The position numbers and the translations under genes were made by a program. From positions 1-64,000 of the forward strand of contig JBDHKD010000008.1 of NCBI GenBank assembly GCA_039586575.1: a DNA stretch of 64,000 nucleotides, in the 5' to 3' direction. Source of the DNA: G020344215 sp039586575. GTDB lineage: Bacteria; Gemmatimonadota; Gemmatimonadetes; Palauibacterales; KS3-K002. Under the pieces are notes generated by a model. That model had not been told where the DNA came from. It did not search any database and saw nothing but the letters and a program-made list of their open reading frames with translations. Shown here in pieces: positions 42,519 through 51,373 of this stretch; positions within the stretch are counted from its first letter, which is position 1; each line of letters starts with the position of its first letter.

Positions 42519-44857
42519 TGGAGCACTCCGCCGGGAGCGGCGACCCACTCACGGCGGCCGGCCGGCTCGGCAGCGCGCCGGCGCCAGGCCGTCGCGATCA
42601 GCGCCGGAAAGACGAACAGGTCGGCGGCGACCGCGGCGATGGCGCTGATCACCGTCATCAGGCCGACCAGGAACAGCACCTCGAAGCGCGAGAACGTCAG
42701 CATCGCGAAGCCGGCGCTCACCACCACCGTCGTCATCAGGATGGCCGGGCCGGCCTCGCGAACGCTCCGCTCCAGCGCTTCACGCAAGCCCGCACCCTCC
42801 CAGGCCGCGCGCCGGAATCGTCCCAGCACGTGGATCGAGTCGTCCACCGCCAGGCCGAAGGCGATCGAACAGACGAGGATGGTCGAGGGCTTGAGCGGGA
42901 AGCCGGCCAGTTTCATCACGGCGAGCAGCGCCAGGAGTGGGAAGAAGTTCGGGATGAGCGCCACGAACCCGTGCCTGAACGACCGGAACATGACGCTCAT
43001 CACGAAGAAGATGAGAACGATGGCTATGGCGAGACTGGGCCCGAAGTTCTTGAGCACCTGGGCCGAGTAGTTCTGGATGAGCTTGACCGTGCCCGTCGAG
43101 ACGGCGCTGCCCGCCGGTAGCGGATTGTCCTTTATATATAGATCGACCTCGCGAAGGAACGGCAGCATGAGCTGCGAGCCGGCGTCCCGCACCGTGACGA
43201 TCAGCTGCGCCTCGCCGTCCTCCGGCCGATAGATGTCCTTGAAGAAGTCGGCGTCGGAGAGCCGGCCGAGCGAGATGAGCCGATCCGCCTCGCCTTGGCT
43301 CTCCGGCAGCACGCCCACCGCCCACCTGCCGTCCGCCCCGACCCGCGGCAACCGTTCCAGCAGGTCGGTCAGAGCGAACGAGTTCACCACGACCGGCGCC
43401 CCGGCCACGTGCCGCTGCAAACCGTCCATCCACCGTAAGGCGTCCGGGTGGTGTAGCGGCTGGTCACCGGCCTGGCGCATGTGGACCACGACCTGGTAGA
43501 TGCCAAAGCCGTTCTCCTCGATCCAGATGAGGTCGCGGCGGACCGCCGCACCTTTCTTGAGGTCGTCGATCAGGTAGGAGTTAACCTTCAGGCTGGCCGC
43601 CAGCCCGGCAGCCGCGAGTGCGAGAAGGGCGAAGCCGGCCAGCAGTTTCCGCGACGGCCGGATCGCCAGGGTCGCGGCGGACTCGACGAGCTTGCGGATC
43701 CAGCGTGCCTCGAGGCCAGCGTTGTTGAAACGCTCTCGGCGATAGAGGCTCAGCAGCACCGGTAGCAGCGTCATGCTGAATCCGTAGGTCACGAAGATCG
43801 CCAGCGCGGTGAAGATGCCGAAGTCGATGACGATGCCGATCCGAGTGCCGACCAGGCTGAGGAACCCGATGGCCGTGGTCAGCGACGTATAGAAACAGGG
43901 CGCTGCCAGGTCGGTGAACGCCCCGACGATCGCGCCACCCGGCTCGCTACCTGCCGCGCGCTTGCCTCGATAGGCGGTGAGCAGGTGGATGATGTCGCTG
44001 CCGCCGACGACCAGCACGATGATCGGGATGAACCCCGTCAGCACGCTGACCGTCTTCCCGGCCAGCCCGATGACCGACACGGTCACCAGGTAGGCCGGCA
44101 CGATCGAGACCAGACAGAGGAAGACCTGGCCGGGGTGCCGGAAGAAGAGGAACAGGATAAGCAAGAAGACGACGATGCCGGCGCCGACGAAACGCCGCTG
44201 GTCTTCGTCCAACAGCTTGGGGATCCGCGAGCGCGTGATGGGCACGCCGCTCAGGGCGAACTCGGTCCCCTCCCCCGCCAGCGCCTCGAGTCGCGCCTGC
44301 AGCGTGTCGTCGATCTCGCGGCGCCGTAGTTCGTCCTCCATGTCCGCGGCGCTCAGCGACCCGTGGATCGCGAAGACGGTCTGATCGGCGTTCCACAAGT
44401 AGCCGCGGTACAAATCGTCGCTGCGGCGGCTCGCCAGCACGTCGCGCACGTAGGCGTCGCTCAGGCTATCCTCCTCAATCAGCCGGTGGACGCGCAGGCT
44501 CGCGCCACCATCCACGTCAGCGACCTCGACGCCCCCGAACCAGCGCACGTCCTCGAGGCCGACCTCGGCGAAGTGGGCCGCCGCCGTCTGCAGGTCGCTG
44601 TAGACGGCGGTGCCGACCGGCCGTGCGTCCTTCCAGAACAGCGAGATCTGCATGTCTTCCTTGGGGAAGCTCTCTTTGTACCGGTCGTAGCGCTCGCGCT
44701 CCGGCCCCCAGCCCGGGAAGAACTGCTCCATCGTGAAGTCGATGGGGACGCGGCTAGCGCCGACGGTGGCCGCCGCGACGACCGTCAGGGTGGCGGCCAG
44801 CACGATGAGCCGATGGCCGACCAACCACTCGAAGTAGTTGCGTAATGTCTTGCGCAT
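42500..44857 (-). CDS. RND-superfamily exporter, MMPL type
   Basis: A 785-residue inner-membrane protein with the two-fold layout of RND/MMPL exporters: helix 1, a large periplasmic loop, five helices, helix 7, a second loop and five more helices. Recognisable motifs are VLTGFIPIIVLVVGGSDIIHLL and SIAFGLAVDDSIHVLGRFRR, the proton-relay Asp segments of the two halves. Substrates may be lipids, hopanoids or hydrophobic compounds. No membrane-fusion protein gene is adjacent. The ATG at 44857 has only a weak purine-rich region upstream. It is divergent from an ADOP permease gene. Confidence 0.9.
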   Translation of the reverse strand: MRKTLRNYFEWLVGHRLIVLAATLTVVAAATVGASRVPIDFTMEQFFPGWGPERERYDRYKESFPKEDMQISLFWKDARPVGTAVYSDLQTAAAHFAEVGLEDVRWFGGVEVADVDGGASLRVHRLIEEDSLSDAYVRDVLASRRSDDLYRGYLWNADQTVFAIHGSLSAADMEDELRRREIDDTLQARLEALAGEGTEFALSGVPITRSRIPKLLDEDQRRFVGAGIVVFLLILFLFFRHPGQVFLCLVSIVPAYLVTVSVIGLAGKTVSVLTGFIPIIVLVVGGSDIIHLLTAYRGKRAAGSEPGGAIVGAFTDLAAPCFYTSLTTAIGFLSLVGTRIGIVIDFGIFTALAIFVTYGFSMTLLPVLLSLYRRERFNNAGLEARWIRKLVESAATLAIRPSRKLLAGFALLALAAAGLAASLKVNSYLIDDLKKGAAVRRDLIWIEENGFGIYQVVVHMRQAGDQPLHHPDALRWMDGLQRHVAGAPVVVNSFALTDLLERLPRVGADGRWAVGVLPESQGEADRLISLGRLSDADFFKDIYRPEDGEAQLIVTVRDAGSQLMLPFLREVDLYIKDNPLPAGSAVSTGTVKLIQNYSAQVLKNFGPSLAIAIVLIFFVMSVMFRSFRHGFVALIPNFFPLLALLAVMKLAGFPLKPSTILVCSIAFGLAVDDSIHVLGRFRRAAWEGAGLREALERSVREAGPAILMTTVVVSAGFAMLTFSRFEVLFLVGLMTVISAIAAVAADLFVFPALIATAWRRRAAEPAGRREWVAAPGGVLHHQAKV

Positions 44858-45125
44858 GGTCCCAGCGGCAGCGTCGCCGCGTCACGGTGAATTCTCAGCC
44901 CGGCACCAGAGCCGGTCGCCTCGTCACCGCAAAGCCTAGGACTCGCGGATCAAGGGCGAGTCAAGCGGAACGGAGCGCCGGAAGATGCGTCCGGATGCGG
45001 ACGGCCCGTGCCGGGACCGGACACCCGCGACCTCCAGCGTCCGCTCCATTGGCCGCCTTTCCACGGCCCGGATATTGCCCCTCACGACAGACAGCGATCC
45101 CAGACTCGCGCTCAGGGGAGCGACG

Positions 45126-47537
45126 ATGCTTACACTGCTCGACGCCATTCGCCAGAACACCACGTTCGCCGTCCGGCAGCTCTCGAAGAGCCCCGGCCTG
45201 TCGCTGGTCGCGATCGCCATCCTGGCTCTAGGCATCGGGACCACGACCACGATCTTCAGCGTGGTGAACGGCGTCGTGCTGCGACCGCTGCCCTTCCACG
45301 AGCCGGAGCGACTGGTGCGTGTCTGGGAGCTGACGCCGCAGGGCCGCCTCTACACCACGTCCGAGCCCACGCTGCTCGACTGGCAGGAGATGAACCGCAG
45401 CTTCGAGGCACTGGGCGGCTACGACTGGCAGAGCGTCACGCTCACCGGCCAGGGCGAGCCGGAGCGGCTGCCGGCGCTCGGGGCTTCGCACCAGGTGCTG
45501 CCGCTGCTCGGCATCGCGCCAACGATCGGCCGGGGCTTCCTGCCCGAGGAAGATCGTCCCGACGCCGAGAACCGGGTCGTGCTCCTCACGCAGGGCTTCT
45601 GGGAGCGGCGCTTCGGGGGCGATCCGGCGATCGTCGGACGCAGCCTGACGCTGAACGGTATTCCCGCCGTCGTCATCGGTATCGTCGCGCTGCCCGGCTT
45701 CCCGTTCGGCGACCGGGATGTCGTAGTGCCACTCGCCGCCGATCCCGACGCGTCCCGCTCCAATCACTACATCACAGCCGTGGGTCGACTGGCACCCGGC
45801 GTCTCCGCGGAGGCTGCCAGGGAGGACATGGCCGCCATCGCCCGCCAATTGGGCGAGGCCTATCCGGCATCGAACGAAGCCTGGGGCGTCGAGCTGGCAC
45901 CCTACGACCAGTGGTTGGTCGGGCGTAACATCAAGCGCGCCGTCTTCGTCCTGCTCGGCGCCGTCGGTTTCCTGCTGCTGCTCGCCTGCGCCAACGTGGC
46001 GAACCTCCAGTTGGCACGAGGGGTGGCGCGGCAGCGCGAGATCGCCGTCCGCTCCGCACTCGGGGCCGGCCGCGCCCGCCTCGTCGGGCAGTTGCTGACC
46101 GAGAGCCTCATCCTGGCGCTACTCGGGGCCGGAGTCGGCGTACTGCTCACCGCCTGGGCGATCCCGCTCATCCAGGCCGTCGGACCGGCCGACCTGCCGC
46201 GGCTGGATGAGGTCAGCATCGACGGCCGCGTCCTGCTGTTCACGCTCGCCGCCACCCTGGCCACCGCCGTCATCTTCGGCCTGACGCCCGCGCTGCAAGC
46301 CTCCAGCACCAACCCGCAGCAAGACCTGAAGGAGGGGGCGCGCACGCTGGTCGGCGGGAGCCGCCTGCGCGACGCCCTGGTGGTCGGCGAGCTGGCGCTG
46401 GCGGTCGTCCTGCTGGTGGGCGCCGGCCTGATGTATCAGAGCCTGCTTCGCATGCAGAGCGCCGACCTCGGATACGATCCGCAGAACTTAGTCGCCATCC
46501 GGCTCCAGCTGCCGAGCTCCTACTCGGTGGAAGAGCGCCAAGCGTTCTTCAGTACGGTAGAGGAGCGCATCGCCGGCCTGCCCGGCGTGAGCGGCGTCGG
46601 GTCGACGTTCCTCGATCCGTTCGAGGGCGGCAGTACCTCGAATCGTGTGGCGGCTGCCGATTGGGACCCACAGACCCCGGAAGAGTTCTTCCCCATCCAG
46701 TGGCGCACGGTGACCAGCGACTTCTTCGCGACCAGCGGCATACCGCTGCATCAAGGTCGCACGCTGGACGAGCGCGACCGGACACCGCCGGACGGCGAGC
46801 TCGGGCATGTTGTCGTGAGCCGGTCGCTGGCCGACCGGCTCTGGCCGGACCAGAACCCCATCGGCCGGCGCCTCGTCTGGTCGCGAGTGGGAGGGATCGA
46901 GTTGGAGGTCGTAGGCGTCGTCGGTGACGTGCTCGACCGCCGGCTCGCCGAGCAGGGAGACCCCACGCTCTACTTCCACTACCACACCGTCACCTGGAGC
47001 ACGATGACCGTCATCGTGCGCGCCACGATCGACCCGACCGGGCTGAGCGGAACCATCCGGCAGGCGATCAGAGAGGTGGCGCCCGACGTCCCGATCCCCA
47101 CCGTCCAGCCACTCGTCGACCTCGTCGCCAGCGCCACCCGCGGACAACTCTTCCTCTCACGGTTGTTCGCCGCCTTCGCCGCGCTGGGCCTCATCCTCGC
47201 CACGCTGGGCGTCTACGCCGTGATGATGTACCAGGTGTCGCAGCGTTATCCGGAGATCGGCGTGCGGATGGCCATGGGCGCCCGTCCCCGACAAATCGTT
47301 GGCCTGGTGCTGCGACGCAGCCTGGGTAGCGCGCTCCTCGGCCTGGCGATCGGCCTGGCCAGCGCCTTCGCGCTCTCACGTTCGATGACGAGCATGCTGT
47401 TCGGGACGCAGCCGACCGACCTGGCCACCTACTCGGTCGTGACGCTGCTGCTGGCAGTCACGGCGATCACCGTCACGCTGTTCCCCGCCCTACGCGCGGC
47501 GCGGGTCGATCCGCTGCAGACGTTGGCCGCCGAGTAA
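45126..47537 (+). CDS. ADOP-type ABC permease (FtsX/MacB-like) 3
   Basis: An 803-residue paralogue of the permeases at 25802 and 31918. N-terminal FAVRQLSKSPGLSLVAIAILALGIGTTTTIFSVVNG, first FtsX block LLLLACANVANLQLARGVARQREIAVRSALGAGR, second block LGVYAVMMYQVSQRYPEIGVRMAMGA, closing RVDPLQTLAAE. The ATG at 45126 follows CAGGGGAGCGACG. No ATP-binding subunit is near, and the adjacent minus-strand methyltransferase gene converges with it with only five bases between the stops. Confidence 0.92.
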   Translation: MLTLLDAIRQNTTFAVRQLSKSPGLSLVAIAILALGIGTTTTIFSVVNGVVLRPLPFHEPERLVRVWELTPQGRLYTTSEPTLLDWQEMNRSFEALGGYDWQSVTLTGQGEPERLPALGASHQVLPLLGIAPTIGRGFLPEEDRPDAENRVVLLTQGFWERRFGGDPAIVGRSLTLNGIPAVVIGIVALPGFPFGDRDVVVPLAADPDASRSNHYITAVGRLAPGVSAEAAREDMAAIARQLGEAYPASNEAWGVELAPYDQWLVGRNIKRAVFVLLGAVGFLLLLACANVANLQLARGVARQREIAVRSALGAGRARLVGQLLTESLILALLGAGVGVLLTAWAIPLIQAVGPADLPRLDEVSIDGRVLLFTLAATLATAVIFGLTPALQASSTNPQQDLKEGARTLVGGSRLRDALVVGELALAVVLLVGAGLMYQSLLRMQSADLGYDPQNLVAIRLQLPSSYSVEERQAFFSTVEERIAGLPGVSGVGSTFLDPFEGGSTSNRVAAADWDPQTPEEFFPIQWRTVTSDFFATSGIPLHQGRTLDERDRTPPDGELGHVVVSRSLADRLWPDQNPIGRRLVWSRVGGIELEVVGVVGDVLDRRLAEQGDPTLYFHYHTVTWSTMTVIVRATIDPTGLSGTIRQAIREVAPDVPIPTVQPLVDLVASATRGQLFLSRLFAAFAALGLILATLGVYAVMMYQVSQRYPEIGVRMAMGARPRQIVGLVLRRSLGSALLGLAIGLASAFALSRSMTSMLFGTQPTDLATYSVVTLLLAVTAITVTLFPALRAARVDPLQTLAAE

Positions 47538-47542
47538 CACCT

Positions 47543-48205
47543 CTAGGGCTGAGGTGACCGCTTGTAGCTGACCGAGATCCCCGAACGGCTCGCGTGGACG
47601 ATCTCAGTCTCCAGGTTCGGGGTGTTCTCCAGCTCATCGAGGAATTCGCTCATACCTCTCATTCTCCGGGCAGACACGTTGTGGGCGGTGAAGCAGCCGT
47701 CCAACTCGAGCTTGGGCAGGGCCGCCCGGAAGTAGTTCGCGTACCAACCCTTGTCGGCGTCCACGAACACGAAGTCGAAGGGCCCTTCCAGTTCCGGTAC
47801 CAGTTTGTGGGCGTCGGCGAGGCGTGCGTCGATGAACTCGCTGAGCCCGGCTTCCTCGAAATTCTCCAAAGCCTCTCTGTACCGACCTTCGTGTATCTCG
47901 ATCGTGATCAGCTTACCGCCGGTCTTGCTCAGCGCCCAGGCGATCCATATGGCCGAGTGTCCGGTCGACGTTCCGATCTCCAGGGCCCTCGTGTAGCCGT
48001 TGCCGAGAACCAGATCGTAGAGCACCCTGCCATCCGCCTCGCCAACGTTCGCGTCGCGCCACTGGTAGCGGTGCGCGTCGAGGAAGCGCTGAACCCGTGC
48101 ATCGAAGTCTGCTTGCTGCTCGATCTCTTGCGCGACACACAGAGGCGCGATGACACTCAGCCACAGCGCTGCGGTAACTGGGTGGGTTATGTAAGTCAGT
48201 TTCAT
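47543..48205 (-). CDS. Class I SAM O-methyltransferase with N-terminal export signal
   Basis: A 220-residue protein resembling catechol/caffeoyl-CoA O-methyltransferases: motif I ALEIGTSTGHSAIWIA, acidic ITIEIHEGR, and FDFVFVDADKGWYANYF, where the Asp would bind a divalent metal. The first 26 residues (ITHPVTAALWLSVIAPLCVAQ) look like a cleavable signal peptide, which is unexpected for a SAM enzyme. The ATG at 48205 overlaps the permease stop by four bases (ATGA), so the two genes are coupled. Substrate unknown. Confidence 0.85.
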   Translation of the reverse strand: MKLTYITHPVTAALWLSVIAPLCVAQEIEQQADFDARVQRFLDAHRYQWRDANVGEADGRVLYDLVLGNGYTRALEIGTSTGHSAIWIAWALSKTGGKLITIEIHEGRYREALENFEEAGLSEFIDARLADAHKLVPELEGPFDFVFVDADKGWYANYFRAALPKLELDGCFTAHNVSARRMRGMSEFLDELENTPNLETEIVHASRSGISVSYKRSPQP

Positions 48206-49548
48206 TCCACGCTCGCCGCTGCCACAGCGACCTTTCGTGCCCTGGCGAAGATGATGTAGACCGGTATGCCGATGACCACGGTCGCCAGCCCGATCGACGA
48301 CTCGACCGGCCGCTCGAGGTAGGCGAGTAGGAGAATCAACAGGCTCACCGACACGAAGACGAGCGGCGCGATCGGAAAGAGCGGCATGCGGTACGTGCTG
48401 CTGCCAGCCTTTCGCAACTTGAACACGCCGATCACCGCGACGATCGGGAAGATCCCCAAGCAGAAGCCCATGTAGGTCAGGATCTGATCGAAGGTGCCCG
48501 ACATCACCATCACAACTGCAATCAGGGACTGCAGGACGATCGACTTGGACGGAACGCGGAACACCGGGTGTACTTCGGAGAGCGGCTTGAAGAAGTACCC
48601 GTCCTTGGCCATCGCGTAATAGACCCGCGGCCCGAGGATGATGAGCGCGCCGATCGCCGAGAGCAGCGCGAACGCGATCAGCAGCGAGATGGCGACATCG
48701 GCCGGGCCACCGAACAACCGGGCCGCCGTGAGGCCGCCCACCGCGATGACCCCGCTCATCTCTTGCGGAGTCACGGCGTAAACGAAGAGCAGGTTGAGGC
48801 TCAAGTAGAGGATCATCACGACGCCGGTCCCCAGGAGCAGCGAGCGCGGCAGGTTCCTCTCGGGGTCGCGGATCTCGGAGCCGATATAGGCCGAGGCGTT
48901 CCAACCGCTGTAGGCGAACATGATCCACATGAGCGACAGGGCAGCGGTCTTCCAGCCCTCGACGCCCCGTTGCATCTGGGCGCCCTGCCCGAAGTTGCCA
49001 AAATCGCCGCGGCCCAGTGCGAAGCCGGCGACCACCAACCCGGCGATCAGCATAACCTTGCCCACGGTCAGCCAGTTCTGTACCCTGGCGCCGAGCTCGA
49101 GCCCTCGCCGATGCACCAGCGTCAGGGCCAGGATGACGAAGATCGCGATTACCTTCTTGAGCAGCTCGGGATCGCCCCATCCGATCAGACCCGGGAAGGC
49201 CCGGCCAAAGTACTCGCTGAAGCCGAGCGACGATGCCGCCAGCGGGGCCGAGAAGCCGACGAAGAACGACACCCAGCCCGTCAGAAAGCCGAGCAGCGGG
49301 TGAAACAGCTTCGAGAGATACACGTAATCGCCGCCGGCGCGGGGAATCGCGGCACCCAGCTCGCCGTAGCAGAGCGCGCCGCAGAGCGCCAGGACACCGC
49401 CAGCGACCCAGAGCCCGATCATCAGCGCGGGGCTGCCGAGTTGTGCGAGCAGGAGCCCGGAGGTGGTGAAGATCCCGACTCCGATCATGTCGGCGACGAC
49501 GATGTTCGTGGCGGGAAACAGTCGGAGTCTTCTGGAGAGCTCGTGCAC
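48202..49548 (-). CDS. Amino-acid permease, APC superfamily
   Basis: A 448-residue inner-membrane transporter with about 12 helices. The N-terminal helix has VVADMIGVGIFTTSG (unwound helix 1 binding segment), and GELGAAIPRAGGDYVYL, FAYSGWNASAYIGSEIRDPERNLPRSL and AMAKDGYFFKPLSEVHP are typical of the APC (LAT-like) group. It exchanges or imports amino acids. The start is taken at GTG 49548 without a clear ribosome site. The methyltransferase gene follows with a four-base overlap. Confidence 0.93.
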   Translation of the reverse strand: MHELSRRLRLFPATNIVVADMIGVGIFTTSGLLLAQLGSPALMIGLWVAGGVLALCGALCYGELGAAIPRAGGDYVYLSKLFHPLLGFLTGWVSFFVGFSAPLAASSLGFSEYFGRAFPGLIGWGDPELLKKVIAIFVILALTLVHRRGLELGARVQNWLTVGKVMLIAGLVVAGFALGRGDFGNFGQGAQMQRGVEGWKTAALSLMWIMFAYSGWNASAYIGSEIRDPERNLPRSLLLGTGVVMILYLSLNLLFVYAVTPQEMSGVIAVGGLTAARLFGGPADVAISLLIAFALLSAIGALIILGPRVYYAMAKDGYFFKPLSEVHPVFRVPSKSIVLQSLIAVVMVMSGTFDQILTYMGFCLGIFPIVAVIGVFKLRKAGSSTYRMPLFPIAPLVFVSVSLLILLLAYLERPVESSIGLATVVIGIPVYIIFARARKVAVAAASVE

Positions 49549-49811
49549 TCGATTCTACATTGTAGCGAGATCTCGGAGTAGTGCTCCGGGCACCTGCCTA
49601 TATAGACGCCGGATGCTGCCCGATCGTTGCGCACCACATCTTAACTTCGCAGCCAACCTACCGCGCCTACGGCCTCCGGCAACCCGAGAAGCGTAAGTAG
49701 ATGGTCAGCAACTTGTCAGAGCTGCGTCAGGAAGACGGTTCTTGTGGGCTGCGGCTCTTCCCTTCAACCAACCGTGCTGCCAGCTTGGCCATCAGACCAG
49801 GAGGACTTCCG

Positions 49812-50471
49812 ATGAGAATGCGAGACCGCTGGCTGGCGCCGCGCGAATCGTCGCCGCTCTTGTTGCTGATCCTGTTGATCGCAGCGCTCTTACCAACTTC
49901 ACTTCACGCCCAGCAAGGCAGCCGCGACGACTGGCAGCGGGTGCCAGACGTGATGGCGGCCTTGGCGATCGGCGAGGGGAGCCAGGTGGCCGACGTGGGC
50001 GCGGGGAGCGGCTACTTCACGGCGCATCTTTCTAGATACGTCGGCGGCGGCGGCCGTGTGTACGCCGTGGACATCAGCGAGCGGGCGCTGGCGCAGCTGA
50101 GGCAGCTCGTCGAGAGCCGGGGCCGCGAGAACGTCGAGGTCGTCCGCGGTGAGATCGATGACCCGAAGCTGCCCGAAAGTACGCTGGACGCGGTCCTGGT
50201 CGTTAACGCCTACCATATGATGACGGAGTACCGCGCGATGCTATCCGGGATGCACAGAGCGCTGAAGCCCGGTGGTCGCATCGTCATCATCGATCGCATA
50301 CCTTCCGATCCCGTCGCGGCTCGCGATCGGCAGACCGCGCAATACGAGCTGAGCATCGACCTGGTCGCAGGCGAGCTCCGGGATGCGGGCTTCGAGGTGC
50401 TCGAACAGGACCAGCTGTTCGCCGAGAGCGGGCAGGGCCGCCAGCAGTGGATGCTCATCGCGCGCCGCTAG
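49812..50471 (+). CDS. Exported class I SAM-dependent methyltransferase-like protein, copy 1
   Basis: A 219-residue protein: basic n-region, hydrophobic LLLLILLIAALLPTSLHAQ with an AQ|Q cleavage site, then a Rossmann methyltransferase domain with motif I VADVGAGSGYFTAHL, acidic loop VYAVDISERAL, DAVLVVNAYHMMTEY and LKPGGRIVIID. It is nearly collinear with copy 2 at 50599, a tandem duplication. The ATG at 49812 follows AGGAGGACTTCCG, making the signal peptide real rather than a mis-start. Substrate and cellular location are open. Confidence 0.85.
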   Translation: MRMRDRWLAPRESSPLLLLILLIAALLPTSLHAQQGSRDDWQRVPDVMAALAIGEGSQVADVGAGSGYFTAHLSRYVGGGGRVYAVDISERALAQLRQLVESRGRENVEVVRGEIDDPKLPESTLDAVLVVNAYHMMTEYRAMLSGMHRALKPGGRIVIIDRIPSDPVAARDRQTAQYELSIDLVAGELRDAGFEVLEQDQLFAESGQGRQQWMLIARR

Positions 50472-50598
50472 ACCGTCCGGCCCAACGAGCCTGGGCTGAT
50501 CAGCCAACCGTGACAGCGGGCCGCGCGTCTGACTCAGTTGAGGGCATCGCAATCGACTGCTCGCCCGTCACCTCGCTTCCAATGTTGGAGGATGGCCG

Positions 50599-51258
50599 AT
50601 GAACAACGGACACCGTTTGCTCGCGCCGCGTCACTCGTCCTGGATCCCCGCGTGGCTCCTGGTCGCCGCGACGTTGCTACCGGCCGATCTCCAGGCCCAG
50701 GGTCGCGACCGCGACAATTGGCAGCGGGTGCCCGACGTGCTGGCGGCGCTGGCGATCGGCGAGGGGAGCCAGGTGGCGGACGTGGGCGCGGGCAGCGGCT
50801 ACTTCACGGCCCACCTGGCGCGGGCGGTCGGCGGCGGCGGCCGTGTGTACGCCGTGGACATCAGCGATCGGGCGTTATCGCAACTGAGGCGACTGGTGGA
50901 GGATGAGGGATTCGACAACGTCGAGGTCGTCCGCGGCGAGATCGACGATCCCAAGCTACCCGAGCGCACGCTCGATGCGGTGCTGGTAGTGGACGCCTAC
51001 CACGAGATGACAGCCTACGAGGCGATGCTCGCCGGGATGTTCAACGCGCTCAAGCCCGGCGGCCGACTCGTGATCATCGACCATGTGCCTTCCGATCCGC
51101 AATCGTCGCGCGCTCGACAGACCAGGGAGCACGACCTGGGCATCGATCTGGTCGCAGGCGAGCTACAGGAGGCGGGCTTCGAGGTGCTCGAGCAGGACGA
51201 GCTCTTCGCCCAGAGCGGCCGCAACCACAGGCACTGGATGCTTGTCGCACGCCGTTAG
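50599..51258 (+). CDS. Exported class I SAM-dependent methyltransferase-like protein, copy 2
   Basis: A 219-residue paralogue of the preceding gene, of identical length. Signal peptide with AWLLVAATLLPADLQAQ, then VADVGAGSGYFTAHLARAVG, VYAVDISDRAL, DAVLVVDAYHEMTAY and LKPGGRLVIID. Long stretches such as RVPDV-AALAIGEGSQVADVGAG are identical, and the divergence lies mostly in the signal peptide and after the SAM site. The ATG at 50599 follows TTGGAGGATGGCCG. It lies 127 bp after copy 1 on the same strand and converges with the sigma-54 activator gene. Confidence 0.85.
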   Translation: MNNGHRLLAPRHSSWIPAWLLVAATLLPADLQAQGRDRDNWQRVPDVLAALAIGEGSQVADVGAGSGYFTAHLARAVGGGGRVYAVDISDRALSQLRRLVEDEGFDNVEVVRGEIDDPKLPERTLDAVLVVDAYHEMTAYEAMLAGMFNALKPGGRLVIIDHVPSDPQSSRARQTREHDLGIDLVAGELQEAGFEVLEQDELFAQSGRNHRHWMLVARR

Positions 51259-51373
51259 CGGCACCGATGCCCAACATCTGAGGCACTCGTTCCGGTGTCT
51301 CGTCTCAACAGATGTATGGCCTTCAGCTGTGTGCGGCGCAGCAGCGTCCGGTGCTCACGAGGCAAGTACGTTC

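Noticed and set aside
48205..49180. Upstream extension of the O-methyltransferase reading frame to 545 codons
   Set aside because: The extension lies inside the amino-acid permease gene and has no domain pattern; the real start is the ATG at 48205 overlapping the permease stop.
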